From the NCBI RefSeq assembly GCF_030867145.1, contig NC_134415.1, positions 15,168,417 through 15,232,416 on the forward strand: 64,000 bases of DNA, written 5' to 3'. Position 1 is the stretch's first letter; each line of letters opens with the position of its first letter. The notes beneath the pieces were generated by a model. The model was not told the DNA's origin. It searched no databases and saw nothing but the letters and a program-made list of their open reading frames with translations. This DNA comes from Opisthocomus hoazin. Taxonomy: Eukaryota; Chordata; Aves; Opisthocomiformes; Opisthocomidae. Below, piece after piece: positions 27,401 through 42,400 of this stretch. The translations under genes were made by a program, and so were the position numbers.

Positions 27401-30400
27401 TCGTGAGCTACCATAATCCCAGATCGTTTCAACCATACCTCTCGTTATCCAGTTATTCCCATTTTGTATTTGGGCATTTGGTTTCTTCTTTAAGTATTAT
27501 CTTCTGTACTACTTTTCATTAAAAACTGATAAGTTAAAACAATCTCAGTTTGTGAAGTTAATTTTAAATATTTGCCTATATGCGTGTTTTTTTCCTCCAA
27601 ATTTTGGAGTATACTTTAGAATAGTTCAGAAAAAAGAAAGTTTTATTAGATCAGATACTTTATTTATTAAGGAAGGGGAAGGGTATTACCACCTAAGACT
27701 TTTATGTGTCAGTAATCATTTTAATGTAGGACAGTATTCCAGTAATATTCATTCAAAAAGGAATTCATATATAATCTGATACTGAAGTATAGAAGTGTAG
27801 TAACAATGTAAATTTTTTTCATAGTATTTCTGTTCGTGCAATAGGATGAATTCTGTTGTAAGAAGTATTTACTCTTATGCCATGGCTTTTCTTATTCATT
27901 CCCAAAATGTTATTCTAATGTAATTTCTGTGTATTGGGTTCTTATTCTGAGAACATGCATCAAACTCACTTTGTACCATCTGCCTGTGGTTGTTAGACCA
28001 CCTTTGATAGACCTGCCACAGCTGACCTACATGTTAGTAAAAAAATAAAAAAAAGACAAACCAAAAAAACCCCTTACTAAAATTATATATAAACATCACT
28101 ACATTTCATACTGCATCCTTTTTTAAACAGAAAATGAAATAAGCAACTTAATACAAATAACCTAATATATATGTGTCAGTAGAACATGGTTGACATACTC
28201 CTGAAAACAAGTCAGTTCACTCACAAACTGTTCGTAAATCCTTCGTAATAGTAGTGATGTGGGTCAGGGAGTGTTGGGCTCTAAATTCACTCTGCTGATT
28301 AGCAAAGAATATATTGAGGCTGAATCCTGCAGCGCTTAAATAACTCTAAAGATACAAATGAGGCTTTATCCTCCGTTGACCAACTGCTTGCGTGTTCTGG
28401 CTGAGTGCAAGCGATCCAAGCTGCTGTATTCTCATCTCAGTAAAGGCTAGGAAAGATGGATAACATTGTCAGAGCAGTTATCTTCCAAACATCTCATTCA
28501 TCATAGTAATGTAAACAAATAATTTCTCGAAGGTGTTTTATGAAGTATTTCCAGTATTTAGCATGACCTTGTTAGAACTTGCTTGTATTTTTTTTCATTC
28601 ATGATATAAGACCATCCTTAGCCCTTGTAAATGCTTTAATATTCTACTTGCTATCAGACACTGACATTCTAGATAATCTCATACATGATATTTAAATCTC
28701 ATACATGATATTTAAATATTTCATTTTAAATATGCTTTCTGCTATTTCCCTCCATTGCATTTCTCTTTTTTCTTATATTATTTACCCAGTACTGCATTTC
28801 TGTATGATTAAAAACAGTATAGGTGCAACAGAAAGAAGTTATTCTATTTTCCAAGGAAATACATTCTGCTACAGCCTACCATCCCCTTCAGTACACCTTC
28901 TAATTTTTTCAGGTGTGTTGTTGCTTTAATTCTAAGTTAAATGATAAAATTATTAATCACTTGATTTTATATGTGCTTTAAAAAGCAATGCAATGCAGGT
29001 ATGAAGTTGGTTTGTTTTTTTCCTAAGCAACACATGCTTATCAGGACACGTCATTTTCCTTTGATTTTGTGCAGAGGCGACCACTTCTCTTATGCCTCCT
29101 GTTAAAACGGGCGCTTGCCTGTCGATGGATGGGCGCCGACACGAGAACGAGGAGAGCTGGCACGATGGCTGCAGGGAGTGTTACTGCCACAGCGGGCGGG
29201 AAATGTGCGCCTTGATCACCTGCCCCGTTCCTAATTGTGGCAACCCCACCATACATCCAGGGCAGTGCTGCCCATCGTGTCCAGGTAACGTGCTTTCTTC
29301 TATGTGCTTTGTAATCAGGTTTCATTTCACGTGTGTTCTGTTTCCTAATACATGAAAATAATCACACGCACCGTTCAGTAATAGGTAGATATGAAGGTTT
29401 CTGTGCCCGCATATAACACGATGAGTGGCTTTCATTAAGATCGCAGATGTGAAAAGTGGGAACTTAATTATTTAAAGCATAGGCGTGTTGCGGGCCCTAA
29501 CATGTTTATCTCTGACACATTGAAACCTTAAAACTGGAAAAAGGGTCTAGTCTATATTAGCTATAATAGCAAATTTGTACTCATATACAATTTTATTACC
29601 TGTGAGAGCAAATATTATAGTAAGCCATCACGTTTTCTCTGTTTTAATTTCGAGTTTTATTAAAATTCATCTCCTGATCTATGTTTTACAACCCCTCAAA
29701 GAGTACTCATTTAAACAGATGTCTTAAGTAATTGAACATTAAGATTCTGTGTTCTGAAGGAAGGCTCCTCTGCCCCCAGCAGTAGATTTTTTTAATGCTT
29801 TAGGTGGGAAGGCCAACTACAATTCATGTTGCATTCTGATACAATTTTAATAAGTGTTAATATGAAAAATGTCTATGAAAGATGCTAGACTGTGTGTAGA
29901 GTATAAGATTAATGCTTTTTGTCTTCAGAATGATTCCTACAATATTTTATGTGCTAAATAGATTAATTTGTAATACAGTGATATTGTCTGTGACTTTATT
30001 GGAAGTCACGTTACAAGTAGGAGCAGTGAAGCTCATCATACTACTATAAATAGCAAAACAGTAAGATAGCTCTGGCAGGGTATACGCAATTACAAACTGT
30101 TTGAAATTCTTTGTAAAGAAGAGGAAATCCTGGGGGCAAAATAAGCAGCCAGCTCCTCTTTCTGAAAGTGACAGAAGAGAGCGCATCTTCCCTAGGCCCT
30201 GAGATAACCGATCTCTTTAGATTGCTTAGACAAATGGTGATCTGTAATCCAGCTCACACCTTGTGGTAACTGGGAGAACATAGTCCCCAAAAAGATGGGG
30301 GACTCCAAAAGGTCTGTCTGCCTTCCAGCCTTTCTCAGTCTGCACCACTCCCCTCTCCTCAGTATGGAGACCAGCACACAGTGTCTGTGGTTCCCAGGGT

Positions 30401-33400
30401 TCCATGGCCCGCCATGGGGTTGCTTTCGGCACTGGCTTTCATGGTGCCAGCGCTATTTTCAATACTAAGTAATTTAGCAGTGGTTGCTGAGGCCGAGGTC
30501 TTAGAGATTAGCATCCTAGTAATGGCAAGCATTAATGAAATTTTTAGCTGAGATGGAAACACTAAGGAGGATGCTCTCACCAGTTATGCACACCAAAGGA
30601 ACCATCCTTTGCTCACTTGCTTCTCTGCTGTTATCGAGTATCTGGCTAAGATACTGACAGGGAATTTAGAAATCATAAGATTTTTAAAGGGAACCTTAGT
30701 GCTTTATCAGCTTGGAGCATTTTTTTTTTGCCACAGCAATATGCAGTGTTGGTCCATATGCATCCTGTCAGGTATAGTCATTTTTTCCTCCAGCTCCCCA
30801 CACACACAAACATCCACAGTTTCTCTTAAATAGTACAGTTCTCTCCCCTGTGAAACCTCAGTGAGTGTGGCAAAAAAAAAAAAGAAGAAGAAAACAGCCA
30901 AAAAGATTCAGTTGTGAATATTGTTCCAGGAGGAACAGCCAAACAACAAATAATAGATACAGAATACTGTATTCCTAAAGTCACGTCACTGGACAGGGAT
31001 GTTATTTTCCACTCACACTAGCTGGAATTCAGGGCTACACAGAGCTGTTGGAGTACCTGCAGTAATCACTCAGCTTTTCACAATGATTTGTGCATTATTG
31101 TAGGGGGTGGTATACTTTATGGATGGGGACAGGTTAGCATGTCAGTCTTGCATTAGATAAACATTCAAGATTGAAAATTTAAAACATGGGATGGTTGTTC
31201 CAGTCCCAGAAATTCTGTTATTGGGTCCCCAAGACTCATTCCTGATTTCACTTTGCTCTCAGCACACTTGTGCATACTGATTTAGCTAACACATACAGAA
31301 CACCTCAGAGCATTCAGATAAGAGTAATGTTGATTTTGGTCTTTCAGCAGCACCAGTGGCTAGTTACAGCACCAGTTACTTTGTGTACGGAGAATGAGTG
31401 TGGGTACATCCTTTCATAAACCTAACGTTCAACTCGTGGACGAAAGATCAGTATAAGGCATTAGCAGTACCGATCTTGTCACGCTGTGCATTTCTTGTGA
31501 GTGAGATCAGTGTTTGATTCCAAGCACCAGCAATGCTGGTCTCCTGGGTCAAAGAGCAGTTGTCTACCCAGTAGTGTCCGTTCCTTTGAGATGCGGTGTC
31601 TGCATAGGTTTCTCTGTCTGACATCCTTTCTTGCGTTCAAGGTACCAGTCACCTAGCTTCTGTGTTAGCAAAGTCATACTCGATGTAAACTCATGCAGTG
31701 CTAGAACAGACGCAGCATTTTCTAAAGTGATTGCGTATGTAAGTGTATGAATTAATATGTCCAAATTAATCCCAGTGTGGTTTTGTTTCGCCCACTGAGG
31801 TTTTGTATTTGTTAGAAATGTACTTCTGGTTTTATTTTGCAATGTATTGCTTCCCCACTGATGTGGTTAAATAAATAGCATGGCTTTCAGTAGATAGGAA
31901 TGCAGTTTGAAATTGTGAGACTGCGAGCACGTCACTCAAATGTGCCTGGCACAAAGATATCGAAATAATTATCAATCCTGATGTACTGAGTTTTGAATTG
32001 CACTGTTAACCTATCAACAGGGAAGTGGCAGCTCTCAGAGGTCATTTTTCAGATGGAAAAAAAAGTGGTTACATTCAATTCTATATTTTTTAGTTAGTTT
32101 TCAACAGAGCAAGGTATACCTGGACTGGTACAACATTCATTATAATTGTGTTTCTATATAAAGAGGTTTAAGTGGTTTGTCGCAATGCTTGCGAAAAGAT
32201 CCAGGTTTCCTGTAAGATTTAAAAAGCCATTAGCTGCTAGTGTTTTGCAAAACCATGCTATCCAGAAAGTGTGTATTTGTTTGGCTAGTTGTTCCTTCAG
32301 CAATATAGTAGTTGTACATTTGTAACAATTCAGTTGCAGTGATATATCAATATAAGTATGTCCAGCAATACTATCTGCTTATGCTTTTCTGATTATGAAC
32401 AGTGTATGAGCTGTAGTAAAACAGCGCTGTGACTTTGCAGAGAACTAAATGCAGAGGAGATGACTGAGAAAATTTCCAGAAAATAAGTAGTATTGTCTTT
32501 GCCATGGTGAGTTAGGATGTCATCGCATAAAATGTAATAAATTGTTCCAGCTGAAATAAAAACCAGACAGTGACAAAGCTGCAGAGCAGCTGTCTCATGA
32601 ATGATACGGAATCGCATGTGTGGTTCATAAATGTAAGCTATAGGAAAAGCACAGCATAAGCGAATTAGTGAAAGATAAAATAATGCACTGAAAAAAAAAA
32701 TGAATACTTTGTGAATAGAGTAATATCGGCCAGAATCAAGTTCCCTGAGTTCTACTGATCATTCCCCAGAATGAAAACAAATAATTGAGTGGTGTATCTT
32801 CTACTTGGCAATGTCATAGAGCAGAGGGCACAAACGGACAAGCACGGCAGTGCTACGTATGTGGAGAGAAGCACATCCACTGTGTGAACCCTGGGCTGCC
32901 TAATGACTAGAGGAGCTGCTATCCGTTTAATTCTCTGTCCTTAATCAAGATAGTTGTGTTAGGATGATGTTCACATTAGGCATCTTTATAATTAAGGAGG
33001 AGAGACGGACCTTCAGAAAGTGATTTAGATATGCAGAGTCGTTACCTGGAAGTCACTTTCTGCTCTCCTCGTCTCACCGCACAGGAAACCTGAGGTAGCT
33101 CAGTTCCTAACGTAGGCACCTGACTCAGTTGTCTAATGTTAGATGGGTTGAATTCAGCCTGAAGGACATCGCTTACAAGCCTGAAGCTTCATGTTACAGC
33201 ATGTAGCTACTTCTGTAGCTGAATAAAACGTGCTGTGTGAGGCATCTCGATTCCTATACACAGTGCGTGGAAAAAGCTGGTGGACTCGCTCCAGGTCCAA
33301 AGCAACCAGCATGGTAAGGTGGCAACTCTTGTTGCCCCTTATGTGGGGGCGGGCTTCAAAGCATTTTAAGCAGGCTATGGAGATGCAGTTTGTGGCATAA

Positions 33401-36400
33401 CCTTTTTGTGATGGTAAGTGCTTAAACACTTTCAAAGTGTAGGACAGATTTCTTTTTTCTTATAAAACACCAAGAGGTAAAGAGAGTTCCCCCATTTTTT
33501 TTCAATACTCCAGTGGTTGGAGGACACCCATTCTGAGCAAGGGAAACAATTTCAGTTCCTTTCTTAACTTCAAGGAGGTCAAATCCATTCTCTAAACTGC
33601 CTGGGTTAGAGGCTAGGTGAGTCTTTTAGGCAGGGTTGTACCCGTAATGTAATTACTGTGTGAAAAGAAATTAAGGTTCATTTGGTGAGATACAGTCACT
33701 GGAAAATGAGTCTACACACTGTGGCGTCTCCTTGGGTGCAGTTTTTACTTCAAAGACTGCAGATAATATTTTTTTAATTAATTTATTTAATTTTTTTAAT
33801 GGAACAAAGTGATGAAGCACTTCCACCAATGTTAAGTGCTTATATGGTTTTAGGTGTTTGGGTGGGGGATTCTGTTTTTTTCTTTTTCTTTTTTTTTTTT
33901 TTTTTAATCTGGAACCAAATGGTATAGACACATATCACTCAGGAAACTTAAAGGCAGACAGCTGAATCAGGACTTTCTAAATCCTGCATGAGAAGCACAC
34001 CTATCCATCCTTTCAGGAATTGCACTAATGCTAATATTTAGCAGTTAAGAAACTGTCCAATCAGTATAAATTTTCAGCAAGTGACAGTTGTCTTTTGGAA
34101 TTCCTACATCACAGGTTGGTTTGATTTTTTGTGAAATGCCAAGAATGCTTGAAGTGATCTCTGACTATTGTAAATAGCATTTATTCAGTTTGATTCTCAA
34201 ATTGCTTCATTTTCCATGAGATGCAGGTGACAAAGTCAAAAGTGACATAAAGTCAAATGAGCATCATTAAGAATATATTTATAGCTGGTTTTGTTATTCC
34301 TAATATTTTCAATAATAACAGAAATTATTAATCTTGGGTACATTTGTTAATCATTAGAGTCACAGTTGATTTTGCTGGTCTTCCAACTCTTTTTTTCCCA
34401 GATGAAATAATTGTGCAGAAGCCAGAGCTCACCAGTCCATCGATCTGTCATGCTCCTGGTGGGGAATACTTTGTAGAAGGAGAGACATGGAATATCGATT
34501 CTTGCACACAATGTACATGCCACAGTGGACGTGTCCTGTGTGAGACTGAAGTCTGTCCACCTCTTCTTTGTCAAAACCCCACCCGCACGCAGGACTCCTG
34601 CTGTCCACAGTGCCCAGGTATATATTGACAACCAGCTTTCGTCAGGGTCCTTCCTTGATCCAAGAACGTATGATGTGAATATTGAATGTTTCAGTATGTG
34701 CACAGTTGGTTGTTGTGGTACCTTTGTTCTTTAGCAGTTTGGAGTGAGAGCCTGCAGTCCTCTATTTCAAGTGCAAAACTTGACTGTCCCCTTACATGTA
34801 AGGGGAGTTGTGGCCCTGAAGTTTGAACGTCCTTGAAGGCAATCTAACAGTGTAAGGGTTGCATGAGAAGGGTTGCATGCCATTTCTTCTACAGGGTGTT
34901 CATTGGTTTTGGGGATTTTTTTTTTCTGACAAAACATTTTCAGTGAAAAAGTAAGCCAGTTCTCCTGCCTTCCGTTTTTCTCATTATTAATAACAGTGAA
35001 CATTCATTTTGCTAAACTTCAAAATACTGTTTGGAGGAGCTGACCGTTCCTCATTGGCTATATAAGGAGCTTAGTCTCATAACTTACGCAGCTAGATTGA
35101 GAACCTGATCCGAGTCCCCTTCTGAGTTCTTTTTTTTCTTCTTCTTTTCTTACATGTTCCCTGCACAAACAGTCATATTTCTTGATCCGTAATGTCTGTT
35201 AAGATACGGCTTCATTGCAGAAATGTCTCCCCCATGTGTGGGCATGAGAATTAAAGTAGACCCATTGGCATCAAGCTGAAGCCCGATCAAGTTCCGTTTG
35301 TTTCTCAACAGCTTATATTTAGCTCATATAAGTCTACTAGTGAAGGCAACAGCAGCATAACAGCTTTTGACTTTTGCATCATTCAAGAATTTGAACTGAC
35401 ATGGCAGAAGCTGGGATTCAAGTTTTAAATTTAAAATTTTATCTCTCTAAGGTGAATTCCGATATAGCATTCAGTTTAGAGCATTCAGAATGGCTTTCTG
35501 AAAGGCTGCTTCTGATGATTGTTTGATAACTTTGCTGTCCTTTTTTCTTTTTCTCGTTGGTTTTTTTTTGAGTAAACTCAATAAAGGTCTACATAAACTT
35601 TGTTGTAGAGCACATCAGGAGTTTCTCATGTATGGACCGAACTGGCATAAGGCTCTGTCCTCCTAGTTCTTCTGAAGTAGTAAGCCAATGTGTCACAGTT
35701 CCACTGTGTTCTTCAAGAGTCAACCTTCTGTTGAGGAAATATGACAGAAGTTATCTACTGTAAGTTAAATAACTTAATCTGTTTATATTTACAGATGAGC
35801 CTCTTCAGCCCTCTTCATCAAGCAATGAGAGCATGCCCAGTTATTGCAAAAATGATGAAGGAGATATTTTTCTGACAGCTGAGTCCTGGAAGCCCAATGT
35901 CTGCACTAGCTGCATTTGCATGGATGGTGTGATTCGATGCTACTCTGAGTCTTGCCCACCGGTATCCTGTGAGAGACCTGTTCTGAGAAAGGGACAGTGT
36001 TGTCCTTACTGTATTGGTGAGCAAATAAAAATAGTTCATAACTTGCTTTTCCCTTCTTGAGAATAAGAAAGAAGTTTTATTTCCAAATTGAAATATGTTT
36101 TCCCTGTTCTGGGGAGATGCAGTTTGTGCCTTCAGTTGAACTGGAGAGTGAAATCTGCATAGGGAGCTCTGAGGGTCATAATTTGTGGTTTTTAGGTAGA
36201 CCTTTATGAAGATACAAATGCAATTTGCCTACAAACTTGAGAGGACATCCTCCTGAAAACCTGGTTATATACCTTACTAGATGAAAACATTACGCAAAAA
36301 TGGTTTTCTTTAAAGGAAGACCTGCCAAGTAACACATATGTTATGTCAAGATTTATGTGATAATATGAGGAAAATATTAATTATGACTGCAGAAGATAAA

Positions 36401-39400
36401 CTGAAGCATTATGAAATTTCATTGAATGGAGAAGTGTTAATAAGCCATCTAAATTAAAATACAGGAAAAAACACAAAGTTCATTGAAGGTAGTTATAGAA
36501 GAGGCAAAAATAATATATTTGAGAAAAAATGGGGAAATATATTTTTTTTAAATACTAAAAATGCATGAAGAATTAAGGGCCATGCTCTGGTTTTGAATTT
36601 GGAGTTGAAGTAAATGATGGATTCTCTAGATAGCGAAAACTGACAGGCATTTTTAAAGTGGCAGAATTTGAGATTCCTGATCACCTTTTCATTGTATTTT
36701 GAATAGGAGTATTTATTTACAGATTCTTTTTTGTGAGTTCACAGTAAGTACAAAGGCTGTAGAGTGGAAGCTGCTGGTAGAGAATAATTGTATAATGCAC
36801 TTACTGAAATTAAGTCTTTATAGCACTGTTGGAAAGCATTCAGAGCTTACCATAACATTCATTTCCAAAAGCAGTAGGGAGAGATACAGTAAAAAAGAAT
36901 TCAGTAAAAGGGATATAAAAAAATTGACGGGCTTTAAGTATTATTGATTGAACATGTGATCAACTTGCCCATCTGTAAAGAATACAGTTCTTCATCAGAA
37001 AGATGTCAAAAAGGTTGTGAAGTCCTTTCAGATATGTATCATTTATAGAGCTCTTTAAACCTTCAATTTGTTGCAGACAAACTATCTTTAATAGTAGGTG
37101 ATACAGTGTTATAGGGTGTGCAAGGAGTTCCATTAAAGAAATGCCTAGAAAAGTTAGAAAGTTTCTACCAAAATTTCAGTTGCCCTTGGAACCTTACTTG
37201 GATTCCTGATGAGAACATTTTGAGGGGAAAGTACTATGTTGTCCTATTACTACTTTCTCATCATGGTTTGCATACAAAATAGGGAGGATTTAAAGTTTCT
37301 TGGACAGCTGTCTTTCTGCAGGCTTTTCTTCCAGTAATTGACTTTGCAATCATAAAGATCATTTCAATCCAGAATGCGTCTTAATGTTAAAAAAATACCA
37401 AGTGTATGCAGAGCTGGGCAATCAAACCAGCAGAGTCAGAACATGAGCCTTAGTGCTCTACTGGAGAATTCTGTAGGTCAAGGAAGGGATGCACCACAGG
37501 GCCTAGTGCCATGCCATCAGCTACAAAAATAAAACCTCTAGAACTTTATGCCTGCACCTTGCATGTCAAGACTTGCAAATATATACACGCATCATGTAGA
37601 TATGACTCTCATTAATTGACTTTGAATCCCATATAGTTACACAATATTGTAAATATTTAAAAGTATGAGCTGTAAAAGTTTAATGATTTTTGTTTTAGTA
37701 GCAACTGTTCAGCAATATGAAATACAGAATCCAGATTTTAATTGGTGCTCAGATATGAAGACTTTCAATGATGATACATTTTATTAATTTAAGCTGTACT
37801 GTCTTGTGGGTATGTTTTATGGTCTAACTGAAATTCATGGAAACTTACTTTTTTAATTGTTTCTATGAACTATATACTCTGCCTGTAAGAGGAGTAAGGT
37901 CATGCACTTAGTTTTCCAGGTTCTTACTGTTTTACTCTTCATTTCGCGAGAACTGTGCCTTACTGTTTTCATGTAGTAGTTCATGAAATGTTTAGTAGGG
38001 AAACTGTTGAAACAGGCCTTTTTCATTTATTAGAATTTCAAAAATTATGCAGGGTTTTAACATTGTATTTTATTTTGCTTCTTTCTGGATTCAGATCTGG
38101 TTAAGCCTAACAAGTTAGTATAGATTCAAATTCAAAGTTTTACAGGCCTTGGATACTTTCTTGTTTGTCTGAATCCTCAATTCATCCAATGTGTTAAACT
38201 TTCTTCTTTCTCATGCAAAGAAAGATTAATTTGGAAAGATAACCTACTTTAGAGAGGATAAAGAGGTATCTTTTTGATCAGAGACAAGATTAGTCTTCTG
38301 CGGAAAATGGAGCGCCAGCTGTTTGCCAGATGAGACTGATTTACTGGTGCAGCTAGAGGAAAGCTGAGAGAAGACAGGTAGAGCTACACGCAGTTCTGAC
38401 GCACGCTGAACTGCGTTTTTGTATGTGGGTTTCTTACTGCAAGTCTCTCTCGTTTCCACTGTCCTTGAGCGCTTGTTGGTGTCATGGCCTTCATCTTCAT
38501 CCTGTGCTTCTACTTGCACAGAGATGGACACCAAAACAGGAGACACACACAGGATAATATTTTCTTGGGACTTAAAATTTTGCTCTCGAGGTGCAAACGT
38601 GCCAACACTGCTATGTATGTGATTTTATTCAGTCTAAAAAACATTTACGGTATTAAATTATGATGTGTTCTTTACAAACTTGCAAAAACCTGGGCAGGTT
38701 AAAGGAGCTTTCCAGCCAAACCAGCTGCTGAGTTGAAGAAGCTGTCCTGAGCGGGGCCAGTTTTGCCCCTCTGGGAGCGAATCAGCCCTGGGTGCAGCGG
38801 AAGTGCTCAGCTGTAGGTCTGCAGGGGACTGCCCAGGCTTTGTGCCTCACCCTGTCCCCAGCCATAGCTACATTCTGACCAACACAGGCCTCCTCTGGCT
38901 CTATATGCCAACATGCAGGTCAGCTATGGGAGAACCTAATGTGCTTTTTGCAGCTGTAGCCACCTTTTCCTCCCTCTCTTCCTTTCGCATGTCCACCCCA
39001 TATTCACTTATAAAAATCTTCTACTTGGAGAGGCTGGGACCCATACTTTACAGCCATGGAAGCCATGGGATACCCATGCCAAGGACCTCTGGAACATTCA
39101 TGCTTTTCAGATAATTCCATTAGTATTTTCACAATAGTACTTCTTGCTGATCTCCTCCTGCATTTGAATTTACTCTGTCAAGATCTGTTGCACTGGTCTG
39201 CTGACTACTAACCTTGTTATTCCAATGATGTCAGTCTATTATGTTGTCACTAATTAAAAGCTGTACTGATGGCCAAATTATTTAATAAGGCTTTTTATTT
39301 ATATTTGGGAGGTAATTCTAACTGACATATTTGCATATGTAATCTGTGTGAATGTTAAACCACTATTTCTCTGACAGCTTAAGAAGTTACTTTGCAATTC

Positions 39401-42400
39401 CATTCTGTTATCTCATGCACATGCTTAATCTGCAAATTCATGTCATCAGCAGGTTTAATCGTAATAATTTCTGCCTCTAAGGAAAAAAGGTAGCAAGAAG
39501 CTAAGGTGAAAATGAGGTGCTGCTTGGCTGTTGGAGGTTCTGCCATGTAGTTTTATTTTGATTATCTATAAAGTGCTCTAGCGGCAAAAACCATCCTAGG
39601 ATAAGTAATTCATGACTGTCTTCTCAGTGAAATAGAAGGTATATTGCAGACCACCCAAAAGGCTTGCATAGGATGAAGCATAAAAAAAATGGTGTATTGA
39701 ATGCTTAGGCAGAAAGTGTAATGTTTCTTTTAAGTGTTTGCCCAAGACCTACTTGCTTCATCAAGTCCAAGTCCCTGTTACATACTGTGTCAAAATCTAT
39801 CTGAAAAGTTGTTAGCTTTACAGCTTTTAGTCTTTGGGAAGGGTGTTCTGGAACCTCACTTTTTCTGAGGATAAAGATCATACCAATTTCCAATTTATAT
39901 AATACTAACCATGAAAAAAATGTACAGTTTGTTTATTGCGCTTTTCCTGGGGTTTTCCATTGATGCAGTTACAGCGAATGATAAGATCCCCTTCGAATCT
40001 GTTTTATCACAATAGTCTAAGCACTTCTAATTACATCACCTGAGAGTTGCTTCATCCTCCTCGGCATCCTGCCTAATCTGTTCTTCAAGTATTCCAGACT
40101 GAGTTCATCTTTCTTGGACTTTGGTAATTAGAAATGTAGGAGGTCTGGTTTTCTTCTTAGTTAAATAGGATTTACTAAGAGAGAAGGAGGAGTTGAGAGT
40201 TTTAAACAGTCAAACATACAAATATTTTTTTCTTAATTTTCACAGCACACTTGATATCATTTCATGTCCCAATCATCCATCCTCTAGCCTCTTGAATGAG
40301 GAAAATAAGGAGAAGCAGCCCAGGCTAATCATGTACTTCATAAAGAAGCAGAAATGACACTTTTATTAACAAAGATTTTCCAGAAGATGTGGAAAGGGTC
40401 ATTTAATTACAGCTGGGATTTCTCTGTAGCTATTGTTTCACTTTTGTGTTTGGGGAAGAAATCAGATTTGTGTGTAACTGGCCATAGCCGCATGATCACA
40501 CCACTCTGTTTTCCTTCCAACAGAAGACACGGTTCCAAAGAAAGTGGTCTGCCACTTCAATGGAAAAACGTACGCAGACGAGGAGCGCTGGGACATCGAC
40601 AGCTGCACGCACTGCTACTGCCTGCAGGGCCAGACCCTCTGCTCCACGGTCAGCTGCCCGCCCCTCCCCTGCTCCGAACCCGTCAACGTGGAGGGAAGCT
40701 GCTGTCCCATGTGTCCAGGTAATGGGACGTGACAACCCAGATTATTGTAATGTTGGTTTTACAGGACTGATAATAAGGTTTTAAATTGGTTTTTGAATGT
40801 CAGTCAATGTTTGAATAGTATCAAGAAGACAACTGACTTTTAGACTGCAGGAAAATGAATGCTCTTAACAGATAGGCATATTGTGCAAAAAAATAGTTTG
40901 AATTTTACTTATTCTGAGAACTGTGAACTCAAAAATCAGTTGCTTGCTCCTGCTCATTCTCCTCCTTTCACAAGGTTAGAGGAATACATTAGTCAAGTAG
41001 GAAAATGAGTTTTCTTACATTCTGCAGATTCTGTCAGTGATTAACATTACTGTCTTTTCCAAGTCTCTGTTACTTTTCAAATACCCCATTGCTTTATTCA
41101 TGATTTTAACTTGGCTTAAAAGTAATATGAAATTTTCTTAGCTATGGACGCAAGGGACATAAGAGTTGCAACTGGTTTCTAATGCTAGTCCTGACATATT
41201 TCAGCAGGGTTTGCTCATCTTATTCAGTCAGCTGGTAACTACTTCCGACAGGACAACTGGGGAGATTCATCAGTACCCTCTCTTGCAATTCTCCTGCTTT
41301 GAGGATTAGAAAAAAAAAGAAGGCAAAGAAACCAGCAGTGACAGTTTATGTATCAGCTGGGAAAATGTAGCCTTCCCTTGGTATTTTTATTGTTTAGTAT
41401 CACAAAGGAGCAAGACTGTAGCAGAGTGTGTAGTCTGAAATGGTATTTTCAAAAGCAATTTTGTCCACAGGACTACATCATCCCATTCACATTAGGACAA
41501 TGATAATGGCAGTAGGCATGTATCCCATATGCAATATGAAACAGATTTTAAAAGAAAATCTCAGACTGATAATGGTAAAAATTCTGAAACAAATGATTCA
41601 TAGGACCAAGCACTGCAGACGGCCAAGTATACTTCCTGAAGTAAGAGCAGAACTGGGAAGTTAAGCAGCCTGTAATTTGTGAAACACATTTCTCTCATTT
41701 CACAGAGATGTATGTACCTGAACCTACTAACATCCCCATTGAGAAGACAAATCATCGAGGAGACGTTGAACTAGAAGTACCAAACTGGCCAACACCGAGT
41801 GAAAACGACATCATCCACATTCACAGAGGTAAGATCTGACATAAACTGGGCTAACTTAGGTCTGTGTTTATTCCCCGTGTTTTAGTGCATCTACTTGTTC
41901 TGTTCAGGTAGCATCTGTATAATGCTTTGAAGTGCAGAAGCCTTGCTTTGAGTAAAGATGAGTCAGTCTATTAAATTATATTTATGCAATTTGGTCTCAT
42001 CATTCCATCTTCAGCTTGGAAAAAACATCTGTGTTGGTATGATGGAGTTCTATAAAAATAAGAATGTGATAAAATCATGAATGAGGAGTGATTCTGCAGC
42101 ATGTTTTCTGATACAAAAACTAGAAAGCAGTCTGTTGTCAGGCCAGTTGAGTTGACAGACCTTCATCTGATCCATCTGACATTCTTACATTGATAAACAA
42201 AAATGGGAAAACATGTACCACAACTTAACATATATCATAGGCAAACATCAGAGTTAAGAAAAAAAAAACAACAACCCACTTCCGGTATAATGACACAGAG
42301 CTAATAAAGTTGTCTAAGGACGTAAATCTTTTGTTTAAAACTGTGCTGAAATCATTATTCTAGGGTTGGGGACACACTCTATGACACAGTCTTTGTTAAC

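Larger units (their letters stand above)
25088..29074 (+). other. CRIM1: CRIM1 intron, 4.0 kb
   Basis: Contains an ancient CR1 relic at about 26,815-27,180 and a perfect 20-bp tandem duplication at 28,675-28,714. No other feature supported. Confidence 0.85.

Noticed and set aside
34347..34703. 118-codon minus-strand frame over the VWC 4 exon
   Set aside because: Antisense shadow of the CRIM1 exon; no independent evidence.
40354..40722. 122-codon frame over the VWC 6 exon
   Set aside because: It is an out-of-phase shadow of the GC-rich CRIM1 exon at 40,524-40,718.
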